From Chromera velia (lineage: Eukaryota; Sar; Chromeraceae), in NCBI GenBank assembly GCA_018398765.1, contig JAHBMJ010002970.1, positions 35,041 to 93,991 of the forward strand: a stretch of 58,951 nucleotides of DNA, written 5' to 3'. Position 1 is the stretch's first letter, and every line of letters begins with the position of its first letter. Both the position numbers and the translations under genes were made by a program. This document shows, in pieces, positions 34,876 to 47,300 of the stretch. Under the pieces are notes generated by a model that was given only the letters and a program-made list of their open reading frames with translations, was not told the origin of the DNA and did no database searches.

Positions 34876-36101
34876 TCAGGCAGTGTCAGGGGGAACCGGA
34901 CCACTGGGGCGGTCCATGGAGGCAGTCACCTTCAGCTCGATCGTCAGTTCTCCGTTGAACTCACTGGCTGCCTTCAACAGCTGGTGGAGGGGGCAGAGAT
35001 TGGGGTACCCCCAAGCTCCGCCCACCGCAATCTCCGACCAGTCTTTCATGAGGCTCATCGTGATGCGGTCTGTCGAAGAGACCACCTTCATGTCCAACTC
35101 GATAATTCCCTTGTAGTCGTCGAGCTTCCTCAAACACGCTGCGGCTCTTCCGGGAAGAGACTGCGTCTCTCCAAATGGGAACAACTCGAAACAGAAGCTT
35201 TGACCCTGGAAACGCAGCACATCGTAAACTAATTTCATATAGGTAAGTGATCACTCGTGAGAGAGCCACTGGAAGGATCCTGACGCAGTTCGAAAAGCGC
35301 TCCTCGGAGGGATCTAAGGTGTTGGAGATGGAACTGCGTGTAGAAAAAGACTCGAAGTGTGCGACACATGCCGAAGCCTTGTCGATGAATGTATCCAGAG
35401 ATGGATGGTGGATAGATGGATATATGGACTCACTGATTCATTCAGATACATGGGAGAATACGGAATTGAAGGGGTAAAACAGGCACTTGAAAAGACTGAA
35501 GGATGAATGCATCTGACATTTGCTTCCTGACCTGGATGGAAAAATGGGGGGTGTCGATGCTCTCATCCTGCCCCATCCCGACGATCGCCGTTGTGAAATT
35601 TGGGATGCTCAACGTCTCTTCCTGAGTGGCTGCAGACAATTGAGAGGCGGGGTTTGGGTACAGAGAGGGTCCACACAAAAGAAGAAAGTCGGCGTAGCTC
35701 AGAAAAGACTACCAAGGCTCCGACTTACTATTCACCCTCCTCCTGAAAATATGGCGGTGCTCCTTCTTGATCTCCTTGTAGTGCTTCTCCAACTCGTCTC
35801 TCTTCACACGCTTGGGGCACTGAGGGAAGAGGCAATCCTTCTCCGTCTTCCCACACTCCTTCTTGATGTGCTCTTCCATCTGAGCACGCGCGCGCTTGGC
35901 AGGGCACCCCTGGGTGCAAGGGAGAGGACGCTTCTCACAATTCTGCTCATGTTCGGGTAAATTGTTGTGATCCACTTGGGCTTTGCAGTGGGTGCACTGG
36001 CGAGTGCGGAATCTGCATGCATTCTTGTGTTCTTCGAGCTTTACCTCCTCCACTTTCTGTCTACAGCCACGAACGGCAAAGGGGCAGGTCTGTGGGGGCA
36101 T
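34876..36101 (-). CDS. TRAF-type zinc finger and MATH domain protein
   Basis: Three exons close in frame: 36101-35729, 35629-35532, 35205-34876, giving 266 residues. Residues 1-124 hold repeated TRAF-type zinc fingers: C6..C13..H25..C29, C36-x2-C39..H51..C55, C62..C66..H78..C82 and C89..C94..H107. Residues about 130-255 match a MATH/TRAF-C fold: PHFSIQGQSFCFELFPFGE, then LDMKVVSSTDRITMSL, and the typical AWGYPNLCPLHQLL followed by LTIELKV. TRAF proteins are adaptors that couple receptors or substrates to ubiquitin ligases. No RING is present, and no upstream exon with one was found, so this is a RING-less form. The donor of exon 2 is GTCAGG. It is divergent from LPP-epsilon, 731 bp away. Targets unknown. 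Confidence 0.85.
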
Positions 36102-36832
36102 CGCGTCGAAAAACGCACGTTGACTCGGAGAGACAGATCGAGACGACGAGGTACCTGTACAAATCGATTGAAATAGATATGTGACGCAATGTTGCTCTAC
36201 GTCTAAGCGACACAGACCCGCCTCTTCTTGGTACGCTTAATTGACGTCAACCTCTGCACGGGAACCAGCCGTCAGTCAATCACCGTCTTCATCAGACGTG
36301 AGCTTAGTTAGAAACTGGCGAGGACTTTGCAATGGAAAATGGTCGACAGAGTTGGTCTTCTGCTCTTCTCCCTGTCTGGCTGTGGCAGTGTGTCCTCCAC
36401 GTGCAGTTACCTTACAGGTCAACCGTCAACTGTGGTCAACTGTTCAGATACCGTTCAGATACTGTTCAGTGGCTCAACATGCAACCTCCGTCTCCAATCT
36501 GTGTGTCAGACTGACACTGCATGAGACTGTATGCAGAGAGCCATGGAGAGCCTGCTCAATGATACTGAAGAAACAGACTCTTTGTCACTGGGTAGCATCA
36601 GCCACTGAAGCTTAAATCCTTAAATCGCACAGTCTTCTGTTTGACAGCTATGCGTGCCTCATCTTGAGAGTGTGTGCGGCACTTTTTTCCCTCCTTTTCT
36701 GGACGGTTGGTCGATCTGAGTTGTCACCCCGCAAATCAGCCTTGGCTTCCTTACGTGGGTAGAGGTTGTCCTGAATGTCGGCTGTGCAGTGGCCTTTCCT
36801 CGAGAGCTGTGGTCAGGGTCTACAATTTGTTT
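36102..36832. other. Divergent intergenic region, TRAF/MATH / LPP-epsilon
   Basis: 731 bp. A short TTCAGATAC tandem lies near 36440-36470. No GC-rich island is seen here, unlike the other divergent intervals. The frame open from 36674 runs into the LPP gene, but the signal-peptide start at 36833 is preferred. Confidence 0.5.
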
Positions 36833-38193
36833 ATGACCGTGCGGCGTCGGAGTCTTTGGCTCTTGTGGAGTCTCTTTCTGTTTTGTGTGGAGACGGCCTC
36901 CGTCTCCAATCCTTCGGGTAGACGGCCGAGAGACGGCACGTCGCTCTTCGTGTTGAGCAGCCCCCGGGCCATCAGCACATCTCACAGTAAGAAAGTCTTC
37001 CTCAGAAGCAGGAAGCAATCGTTTGTAAGCCCAGGAAAGAAGAAATTCGAATCGCTCTCCATGACTCGTGAAGATCCCGCAAGGGAGACGGAAAAGTCCT
37101 CTGACGGCGCAAGTCCGAACGTCAAAGTGTCCCCTTTGTTGAAGGCTGTGGGAAGCACGACCAGGTACACAGTCAGCGGTCTGGTGGGGGTTCTCCTCTT
37201 TACTCGGAGAGATGCCGCTGCGCTGACGTGCGTTGTGGGGGCCTTGATGAACGCAATTGCAGGGAAGGTCCGTGACATAGAAGCAACAGTCTTTGGTTTA
37301 ATTTGTATCACGACGCTTTCTGAACAGTATTCTGTACCTGGCCTCAGGAGACGGCTGAGGCAGTCGACTGCTTTGGCCAGAGGTTGCGTGCGCTCAGTCT
37401 TTGTGTCACAACCGCCCGCGGCCTGCTGATCATTGAAACATTTTGTGTCTAGGCGACAGCCTCGCCCCCGTATTCATCTCAAGTCTGTAGCGTCCTCACA
37501 CGACTCATGATTCCCCGCACCCTATCTCTCCTTTTCTTCGCAGCCTGTTTTTGCTCATTGATTATGTGTTGACTCCCTCGTTTCATTTAGTCGATCGCTC
37601 GCTCGTTCGTTCGTTACTTCACTCTCTCTCTCTCTCTCTCTCACTCACTCACAGAAGAAGAGATCACTCAACGAATCAATCAGTCAATCGATCAATCAGA
37701 GACTCAATCACACAGTCGATAAGGAAGAGAGCGGAACAGAGCCAGGTCACACTGGAGAGCAAGACACTGACCTCCTGACGGGAATGTTTGAGTAACCTGT
37801 CGACTGCCTGACAGACTGGCGAAGTGACCGTGAGTTGTTGAGTGAGTGCCAGAGTCAGCAAGTGCGTAAGGGAGTGAGTGAGTGAGTGAGTGAGTGAGTG
37901 AGTGAGTGAGTGAGTGAGTGAGTGAGTGGTGAGTGAGTGAGTGAGTGAGTGAGTGAGTGAGTGAGTGGTGAGTGAAAGGAGGTGGATAGGCGAGAGGGCA
38001 GAGCATTGTGGACGAAAAAATTCCTCTCCTAGGTTACTTCTTTGGAGAGTGATAGAGAGAATGATCGAGAGATTTAATTGTACTTGGTGTCTCTCGACTC
38101 CAACATCATGGCAGGAATATACCTGGCCGGCAGAAGTTCCTCCATAGCGCTCTCTCCCTCTCTTTCCTTTCCCTTTCCCTTCCTCTCCCCCGC

Positions 38194-38242
<49 letters not shown>

Positions 38243-39083
38243 TGTGTGCATGTGTGTGTGTGTGTGTGTGTAGTCGAAAGGGGCGTGTTTCAAAAGTGAA
38301 CATCTGCAATTCAATCCATCAGTGCATGCATTTGCGGTGGAGAGATGATGGGCCGGTACGTGCCTGAGTGATCATAAACCCCCCTGTTGCCCTCTTTCCT
38401 TTGCTCGGCAGATTTTGAAGCGTTTGTTGAACCTCAGTCGTCCCCCCGGAGCTCGACAGAGCGACCCCGGAATGCCCTCTTCTCACGCGACGTCGCTCTT
38501 TTTTCTGGCCACCTCCGCGGCCGTCTGTCTTCTGCGTCCTCCTGTTGAAGGGGGGGGCGTGTGGCAGTTCAAACTGCCGGTAGAGATCGCACAAGGGGGG
38601 GCGAGGGCGAGCCTCACTGCAGTTTCTGATTCTCTGAATCGACTCCTCTTGTTCCTGGCATCGAGGGGCGTGCTGGGCATGGCTGCATCTGCTCTGCCCT
38701 CTCCCTCAGAAGCCCTCGGGGTTTCCGTCCCTGCACCTCTCCCGTCTCGAGTTGCTGCCGCAGGGCTGCTGTACGCCTATGCCCTCGCGTCTCTGCAATA
38801 CAGGGTCGCCATGCAGTACCACACGCCTGCACAGATCGCTGTGGGTGCAGTGCTCGGGAGCGTGAACGCTGTCGGGTGGCAGTGGATTTGTACGGGAAGT
38901 AGTGTGAGTCTGAATTCGCATGTTGAGGGGCTGATTGCGAGGATAAGTGGAGGTTCTTCGAGAGTCCCTCTCCCTGTGCTTCTATCAGTTTCTCTGGTTG
39001 GTCTCTTGACGGTGGGCTCGGTGGACAGGAAGCTGATCGACTGGTGGAAACGAAAACGGAAAGAACAAGGAAAAGGGGACTGA
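36833..39083 (+). CDS. Plastid-type lipid phosphate phosphatase (LPP-epsilon-like, PAP2 superfamily)
   Basis: Two exons, 36833-37267 and 38412-39083, give 368 residues. PAP2 motifs after the splice are K148-x6-R155-P156, P167-S-S-H170 and R276-x5-H282-x3-Q286. The last position is Asp in most PAP2 enzymes but Gln in plant plastid LPP-epsilon, as is the lead-in to SDPGMPSSHA. The enzyme dephosphorylates phosphatidic acid to diacylglycerol for plastid glycolipid synthesis. The N-terminus is MTVRRRS, then hydrophobic LWLLWSLFLFCV, a likely cleavage near ETASVS, then about 70 residues rich in Ser, Arg and Lys: a bipartite leader expected for a complex plastid. Several hydrophobic helices follow. 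The 1144-bp intron holds GAGT and CT/GT microsatellites; its donor is GTCCGT. Confidence 0.88.
37868..37980. repeat. (GAGT)n tetranucleotide tract in the LPP-epsilon intron
   Basis: Two long GTGA/GAGT blocks are separated by a single TGGTGAG slip. Many GTGAGT donor-like words arise here by repetition alone. Confidence 0.95.
38194..38272. repeat. (CT)n(GT)n compound microsatellite
   Basis: A CT run passes into a GT run about 140 bp before the exon 2 acceptor of the LPP-epsilon gene. Confidence 0.9.
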
Positions 39084-40560
39084 TGTCTGTTTTCTGTTGA
39101 AGCAATCAGTTGCAGGATGCATGTATCAGCACAGGATCAGTAATCCTTTTTTCTACTTGAAAGATAAAATGCGCACGGTCTATATTGCTAGCTATATCGC
39201 ACGGCCAGTAACTAGGCCAGTAATTCTATGGGTTATTAATTCACTGTTTGTTGGTAACTGTATGTCTAGTACCAGTGCCAGTGTATGATACTGTGTATCA
39301 TTGACTCGGATACTGTGTATCATTAACTTGGATGAAAGGTTAATCTAATGTTACGTAGCACTCCAGCTTACTATGGCGATTACTATGGCAGCTTAGTATT
39401 ATTGCATAAGGCTCGTTCAAGGACTCGCCCGACTATGACACATAATGACAGGTTGATTCCTGGATAGATTTGAAATTTTAAACCGACGACTTTCTTTATT
39501 CTAAGCCTAGTTCTAAGCATATCATTTAACCCCGATAACAAATCTATATTCTTAATTTTATATAACTCTCATTCAAAGTCATCATTTTATTCAATTTCTC
39601 CTTTTATTATTTTCTTTATATGATGATTTTTTAAGTTATACCTCCATTAAAAAAAAAAAAAAATAAATTTTTGAAATATTAATTTAACTAAATCTAGGAT
39701 TGAGTAGTCCTAAGACCATAGTTTCTAGTAGTATCTAGGAAACGGCATATACGGATTGTTCACCCTACTATTGAAAATGGCCAGCCTTTATCTGACGTAC
39801 ACTGAGATACAGTCTCAGATACTACACTCCCGCTTGACTCCCCGAACGCTAGCCCGAACGTCCCTAAGTTTGAAATTCCTTTTTCAGTTGCTCTGTCAAA
39901 TTTTGAAACCAAAACCTCTATTTTAGCCTCTATTTAGAGATGCATTGGTTTTAGTTAATCTGTATAAAACATCATAATATCAGATTTACAAACCAATAAT
40001 TAAATAACAATATTAACTGATACAAGAAAAAAACTATGATTTAACTATCCAATTAACGTTCACTTCAAATATAATTTTAAAAAAACTGAAGTTTCGTATG
40101 ATTAAATTACTGAATCATTATAAACGAAACTGCCTACCTAGCCCAGTGCACTCGCTTTATAATCACAACTAGAATCATAATTCAAATCGATTTTTTCTAC
40201 GACTTGTATTATATGATAGAAATTATAAAGAAGTTGAACGAAAGAGTGGGAGTCTGACGCTAGGTCTGGCGGACAGCTAGTATGTTTGATTTTCTTGCGA
40301 TGCATGTACAGTACATGAACTATGAGAATTGCCGCCTTGTCACCCAGCTGCAAGTTTCTGACGCAAACCAGTTTTTTGTTCTTTCTTTCTGCCGCCATCT
40401 TGACCACAACGGCTCACTGTCCTTCGTTTCCTTTGCACCATGCATTTCACAGCTTCATGATGTCACCAAACATCGGGCTTTCGTCCGTCACTGATTCACT
40501 TTGCATTTATCGCTGTGTTGAAGTCAAACAATTAACGCCTGACTTGTCACATAAACGAAT
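39084..40560. other. AT-rich intergenic region
   Basis: Strongly AT-rich from about 39500 to 40200, with a poly-A run near 39650. No frame shows a domain. Confidence 0.6.
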
Positions 40561-41809
40561 CGCAGGTGTTCCGATCATTTGTGAAGACTGTGTCATTCAT
40601 GAAAGGTCATATGCAAGTGAATAAGACAGACAGAGGAAGAGAAAGCCATGGTAAACGTAAGACAAGGGAGGGGAGAAGGGAAAGCAAGGAGGGTCATAAG
40701 AACTTGAATAATAGAATCAATCTGAAATACAGAGCACCTCCACTTGCTCAACGAATAGAAGGAAGACTGCAGTACCCGAGTCACAGCGGGACGGGAGGGG
40801 AGAAAGTAAAATTTATTCAGAAAAGAAAATGCCGATTCGGAACGAATTCTTGAATTCAGTCTCAACGTAAAACTTTACAAGCATTCGGACGTCCGCACGC
40901 AGCGCGTCACTATGCTGTCCATACAGACCGTCCCGCTCTCCCGAATGTAATAAGTTCAGTTATGGCATGCCGGCATTGTGACTTCCCCACCATTGTCTTT
41001 CATGCACTACACCCTCCCTTCCCCCCTCACCCCATCCCGTCTCTTCAGAACTGCAGGTGCGAATCGAAGTGCCTGATCAGAAAAACCCGTCGACGTTCCC
41101 CCCCCCCATCACCTCATAACCCCTCTTCCGCACAGACACAGACACAGAGGTCTCAGGATGACCCCCGCGAACAGACAGACCTTCAAACTAGGCAGAATCA
41201 GTTGCGACTGACGCCACACCATTCTCTCTCAGCAACACCTCCCCCCCCCCGCCACCAATGCCCTGCCGTCCCGACGCCTCTGTGGGTAGAAAACTGAGCT
41301 TCAGACTGTACAGACTGTACAGACTGAGAAACCCACGCCTCTCTTCACCTCTTTCCCCCCCCCCTCTCTGTGAGAATGCCAAAGTCGGTGAGGAAGGCGA
41401 AAGAGCAGCTGGCACTGAGGAAACGGAAAACGAGACATTCTCTGCTGTGGCGACATCGACCCCCATCATGTCATCCTCAGGTGAACCCCCAAAGCTTTCC
41501 CCTCCACTCGCTTCCCCCTTAATTCTTGTTGCCCTCAAAGCTTCCCTTCGTCTCTCCTCTTTCCTTCTCCTTCTCATTATTGAAGATGGAGCTAGGGGAG
41601 ACGCCTTTCATTCGATCAGAGGGGAGTCTGCTCTCCGGATGGGAAAGACGAGAGACTCCCGAACGACGTTGAGGACGTACTAGTCGACGCATCAGTCTGA
41701 GATGGAGGCACGATGCTGCAGACCCACAAAGAGCAGGGAACGAGAATAGGCATTGCCAAGGACATAAAGTACCAGCAAGCAAGAATCGTTCTCCATGAAG
41801 AGCATGGAT

Positions 41810-41856
<47 letters not shown>

Positions 41857-42840
41857 CCTTTACGTAGACCTCAGACCGTATTGAGTTGCAAGCAACCCAA
41901 TTTAATTATTTTGTTTTGTGTAAGAGGGGCCGCCAGGTCCACCGGACCACCGAGTGGCAGCTGAGCTCGATCCACAGGGATCGCAGCATAGGCCTCGGGG
42001 CGGAAGGGACCGCCGTAGGATATCGTAGAGGAAGGGGATTCCGGAGACCTCGCAAAAAGCATCCAGAGAAGGAGAGCACTTGAATGACCGAGAAACTTAG
42101 TTGAATCGTCCAAAAGGACTAAAAAGAGTAGATTAGCACATGAGGCGCACGAAAAATTACGGCTCTTGGTCATTCCGTTGGAAACTAATAGAAGCAAACT
42201 CTTTGACTTGCATCCATGCACACGGTCATGAGTAACCTGACCACCTGAAAATGATAATTCATGCATTTTGCTGCAGGCTGACTGACGTTCATGTAGTCGC
42301 GACTTCTCCGCTACTGGTCGTGTGCACTCCTCCTGGATCGCACGGTCAGACCCGAACTCGTCCCACCGGATAACAAGAAGGACAAGATGGCAGACGGCCC
42401 ATGGATTCCCCCGCGTGCAAGCAGAACAACAGACAGAAGGTCAGGATTTCAAAGCAGCGATTCGATCATAGAAACATGAAGGGGATGATGAAAGGATCCG
42501 CCTAGCTTGATGTGTACACTGCTTCTTCATTGCCTTTGTGCATTCGTTTTGATCTGCACAATGACACAATCAAAAGCGGTACCTTTGCTTTGCACTCTCT
42601 ACCTGCACTCTCTTTTAGATTCTGCTCACGATCGCATACAGCTGAGCATGCTTCAAATGCATGATCGAGGACCTAACTCAATTCTCTGATTTCTTTTCTT
42701 TGTTTCGGGTGTCCGTGTCTTTCGTGAGTCGCGCGTCTGTAGATTGCTGCAAGGCGATTCAACTGCGAAAGGGACACCAACTCGAAACACAGAATAAGAA
42801 ATAAGAGTGCTAGGAAACGCCACAGTCTTACTTACCATTC
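40561..42840. other. Unresolved region with candidate exons only
   Basis: A plus-strand stretch at about 41374-41480 reads NAKVGEEGERAAGTEETE and is followed by a GTGAAC donor; 41588-41680 could be a following exon. A (GT)n(GA)n tract lies at 41812-41853. On the minus strand, about 41900-42040 reads YGGPFRPEAYAAIPVDRAQL before a stop. None closes into a gene. A short tandem of AGACTGTAC occurs near 41300-41325. Confidence 0.3.
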
Positions 42841-42884
42841 AGGGTTGGGTTGAATGCGTTTACTTGCCCCGGCCCTCGTAGCTG

Positions 42885-42941
42885 CCTCGGTCCCTGTGTC
42901 CCCAAAGCGTGCCCTTGACACTTTGAAATTTCAATTAGTCA
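42885..42941 (-). other. Possible extra 3' exon of the EF-hand/coiled-coil gene
   Basis: If the 43431-43303 exon is spliced at GC|GTAAGC instead of reading its stop, an acceptor TTTCAAAG would join a short basic tail (KGTLWGHRDRGSYEGRGK, stop). It is in frame but unproven. Confidence 0.25.
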
Positions 42942-43302
42942 TCATAGGTCTACGGGTCTCGCGAAATAGCGTATGTGTTTTTCACAGCCTCTCTGAGAAC
43001 AACCTTGACCTGTGTGCTGGTTGAAGGCAGGGAGGAACAAAAAGCAAGAATGAAGATAGAAAATGAGAGAACGAATGAAAAAAACGATTGAAACAGAAAA
43101 AAGCACCAGCAGGAGGTCGAGCGGAGAGCATTCATTCATATACATGTATGAATAGACAGAAGTACCGGCAGCCGGCCAGACGGACATGCAGGAAGTCAAA
43201 CCGACAGGTCGACAGGCAAACATGGACACACTGAGGGGGTTAGTTCGGTGGGGGGGGACAACAAGAGTGAGAAAGAGACAAAACAAACTGATTGGATAGT
43301 GC

Positions 43303-44357
43303 TTACGCTGCAGAGTCCTCTCCTTCCTCATCCACGTGGAATCTCTGTCTCTTGTTCCGCCGTTCGGATTGGTTGCAGCCGTCGAGTTGGTTGTATCCCG
43401 GCTCAGACTCGTGGCTGAAAGTTTCTAGCTTCTGCACACAATCGACACGCGAGCATAGAACGGACGCCACAAAAGCGACACAAGTCTTAACGAGAAAAAG
43501 AAATTCCCCGGAGAAAGAATCGACCAAAACCCGGGAGAGACAGCGAGAGAAAGAATCGGTCAAATCGGTGGTAGTACGGCAAGTGGTCTCGGTAGAACAG
43601 GTCTGCTTGTATGGGAAACGTTCAAGTGAGACCGGGAGACAGACAACTGAAAAGGCAAGAAGAATGCAGGAGAGAGAAAGCAAATCCAAGCGCGAGCGAC
43701 ACGCAGAAAGGCACACAAGTGGTCAGATGGAAGAATGCAGGAGAGAGAAAGCAAATCCAAGCGCGAGCGACACGCAGAAAGGCACACAAGTGGTCAGATG
43801 GATGGATAATGCGGAAACAGCAATTTTAGTGAAAGTGCAACACTTGCTGGGAGTGCATTGAGACCACCCAGCAAAGATTGTACAGTTGGAAAGGAGAAGG
43901 GCACAGATAGCATAGAGAGTCATGCATCTCGTGATTCTGCCTCTTTGTTTCTCAGACTGCTGACGGTGTCTGCATGGCTGTTTTTTTATTGGTCTAGTGC
44001 CGATTTTTTCTGTTTGATTTGTCTATCCGGCTGTCTTTTCTGTCTGATTGTCTGCGAACCTGGCTGCTTGCCCGCTTATCGACCTAGTACCTGCCCGTCT
44101 GTGTCTCACACATGTAGCCACTTATTGACTGACTGAATTGCTCCTCCCCTCCCCCCCCNNNNNNNNNNNNNNNNNNNNNNNNNNNNNNNNNNNNNNNNNN
44201 NNNNNNNNNNNNNNCCCCCCACACACACACACACCCGCACACGCACACACACAACGACACACACAGACACAGACAGACACACACACACACACACTCACAC
44301 ACACTCACACACACGCCGATACACACGCACACTGATACACACACACACATACACACA

Positions 44358-44395
<38 letters not shown>

Positions 44396-47300
44396 GACAC
44401 TTGCATACAGCAACGAGCAGACACACAAAAGAAGAACTGTAGGAGCAAGGCAGGCTGAAGGCGAGAGCAGACCGCAAAGTCATGGTGCGGCCTTTGTTTC
44501 ATACAAGATGGCACGACAGAAAGAGGGAACAAGAGAGAGCATGCATAGCTGTAAAACTGGGAGGAAATGAGATGGGTGAAATGTGGAAAGAATATATCAC
44601 GCGGGCGCTACACTGACTCTTTCTGCCTCTGCGAGGCTGGCCTCCAACTCGCTCAGCTTTCTTTTCTTCTTCTCGTTGTCTTCTTTCAGAGCTTGGTTCT
44701 CCATGTACAGTTCCTGCAATTCGTCAGTCGCCCTTTGCATAAATTTTGCCTGTGGATTTTACTCTTGAAGTCATCAACTCATCCTGTTTTCACTCAATGA
44801 CTCTGGCTCTCAATGAAGCACTCACTCTCTCAACCACTTAGAAGAAGTCAAGCGAACGAGCAGCCGACCGATCACTGTCAGTTGATGCATCAGTCTTTCT
44901 TTCGACGACCGAAATCAATGAGGACGCGTGAATGGTTTCATCAATTACCCAGTTATTTGAATTACAGTTCCTGCAAGATCACTCGCTAGCTGTTCAAACT
45001 TTGTGAAAGGTCCGCCAAAAGAAATAGCATTACTCAGACGACCCAGGTGAGCTAAGGGATTCCGGTGAGAACAAGCTTGACTTGCATCCTCGACTGACCT
45101 GCGGGGTCTTGATGGTCTCTTCTGGAGTCTTTGGGGGCACCTGCAGACACTTGACAAAGACAGGTGCGATGCGCTTCATACTCAAGCGGAGCGCATATAT
45201 GAAGAAATTTTATCATGTGTTGAGGTACAAACTTGAAGCAGCTTCCTCCCTTTTTTCCTTCCTTAATTCTCTCGCTTGGGTCATTGCTTTCTGCCCGCTC
45301 TCTCCTCCATTCCCCCCCCTAGTCCCCCGTCTCATTGACATAAAGAAAATCCAGACAGTGTTAAGACAGAGCTTGGGACAGTGCTGCTCCCGTGCAAGTG
45401 CAACACTTGCTGCGACAGCATCTGAAGCTTGATGCAGGAACACACAGGATGGATACTGACATGCACACACGTTTTTACACCCACTCACACAAGGGAGAGA
45501 GGGGGCGGGGGGGGGTTGGCCGCAGGCAGCGCATTGATAACCGCACAGGCGGACGGACAGTCGGTGACCTTTGCCTCACTACTTGTCTCCTGACCGTTGC
45601 GCCGAGAATAGTTGCATAGGGGACCCACTCACTGATTTGATCGGCGGTGGACTCGAAGACTTCTGCATAGACGCAGGAGGCGTAGCAAAACCGGATCAAT
45701 TTGATACGTTTTCAACGGCTACTGGAGAACGCTGGAGAAAGCAGTGGAGAAAAGCATTTTGGGTTCAAACTTCTGCGCAGAACGAGCAAGTGGCTTCTCT
45801 CTCTTCAATCTTCTCCTCGCTTTGTTTTTGGTTTGGGGGGTTTTCAAATCGATTTCACCTATTACGTTTACTCATCAAAAATCTTTTTATGCAGCCCTTT
45901 TGCTGATCGAAGCTCTGCGTGCATGAAATGATGAAAGGCACGGGGATTTGCATGAGTATCCAGAACTGACATACCTCCCTCCGTCATTTTCCGTCGAAGG
46001 TACAACAGGTCCGCCACATCAGCTGTCCGGACATATCCAGTTCCCTCCACATCTAGGGCCTTGCACTCCTGGATTACAAACTGCAAGAGCAAGAAAGGAA
46101 AGGAAGTGGATGCTCAGTGGTTGCTCAATGAGGCAACAGCACAAAAAGCACTGGTGGTTCTTTCGACCTCGTCCACACCGGTAACTAAGGCTCAACAGAA
46201 AACACCTTTCGGGCAGAGCCGGAAAGTCACAACGAGAAAATTCAAAGCACCGCTGGAAATTGAAACAGGAACATGAAACACATGCACAGCAATAGCGATC
46301 CTGCTAGTGAGCAGAATTCCAAGTTCAGACTTACACGCTTGTCATCCGTGGGAAGGAATTTCAGTGTCCGGGATGCTTGCGAGTCAAACTCCTTATCTGC
46401 ATCGTCTCTCTGTTTCTGCAAGAAATAAAAGACATTATACTCAGATTTCTTCGACTGTCAATCCTCTGCCTGGAAGCTCGGTAGGCACGAAGAGACTCGA
46501 CAAAAAAACTGCACGCCCTGTGCGGGAATCGAGCCAAAGAAGAAAAGAACAGATTTCTGTTGACAGACAAAAGGGCGGCATACCAGTACACTGAGGGACT
46601 TTTTTGCAGTCCAACATCAGTCCATCGCAGCATGACAATGTGATGGTGAAAGAAAGAGAGAGATCGAAGATATGGAGAGAGAAATAGAACTCAGGGGCGA
46701 GGAGGGTGCTGTCTCCGGCACACAAATAGGTTGACAGTCAGACCGGGACACAATCACGCAATACATACATCCTTTCGCACAACAAACAAAGAAACGAAAA
46801 AAATAAGATGGAGCTGGGGGGAGTGCAGTTCCCGTGCAAGTGCAGCACTTGCTGGGACGACATGTCAACACATGTCACACTGAGTCAAAGAAAACAAGAT
46901 GCACGGACATGCGGAGAGAGGTGAAGGAGGGTGGGAAGAAGGTACAGACACGCAGATGGATGCATAGGCAGACCAATGAACACGCAGCACATCCTTCCGC
47001 ACGATCGACGACCGAATTGCGTAAGACAGGGCTCGGGCACACACAGTTCCCATCCAAGTGCAGCACTTGTTGGGACAGTATTTGGAGCAACCTTGATTTG
47101 AAATGCGTTCCGATACGGCACACATTCGACCCATCCTTCGACCACATAAGAGAGGGAGGGAAAGGAAGAGAGAGAGAAAGAGAGAGAAACTCTCAGGGAG
47201 GTGTGTGCGGGGAAATTCCTGGGGAAGGCGAGAAGAGTACTAACAAAGATAGAGATAGAGAGGAGCACTAACAAAGATAGAGATAGAGAAAGAGGACGAG

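Noticed and set aside
36241-36615. A 124-codon plus-strand frame between TRAF/MATH and LPP-epsilon
   Set aside because: Cys/Ser-rich without a motif; it overlaps short tandem repeats and has no splice partner.
37868-37980. CRISPR-like array or donor-site cluster
   Set aside because: It is a GAGT microsatellite without spacers; the GTGAGT words are repeat by-products.
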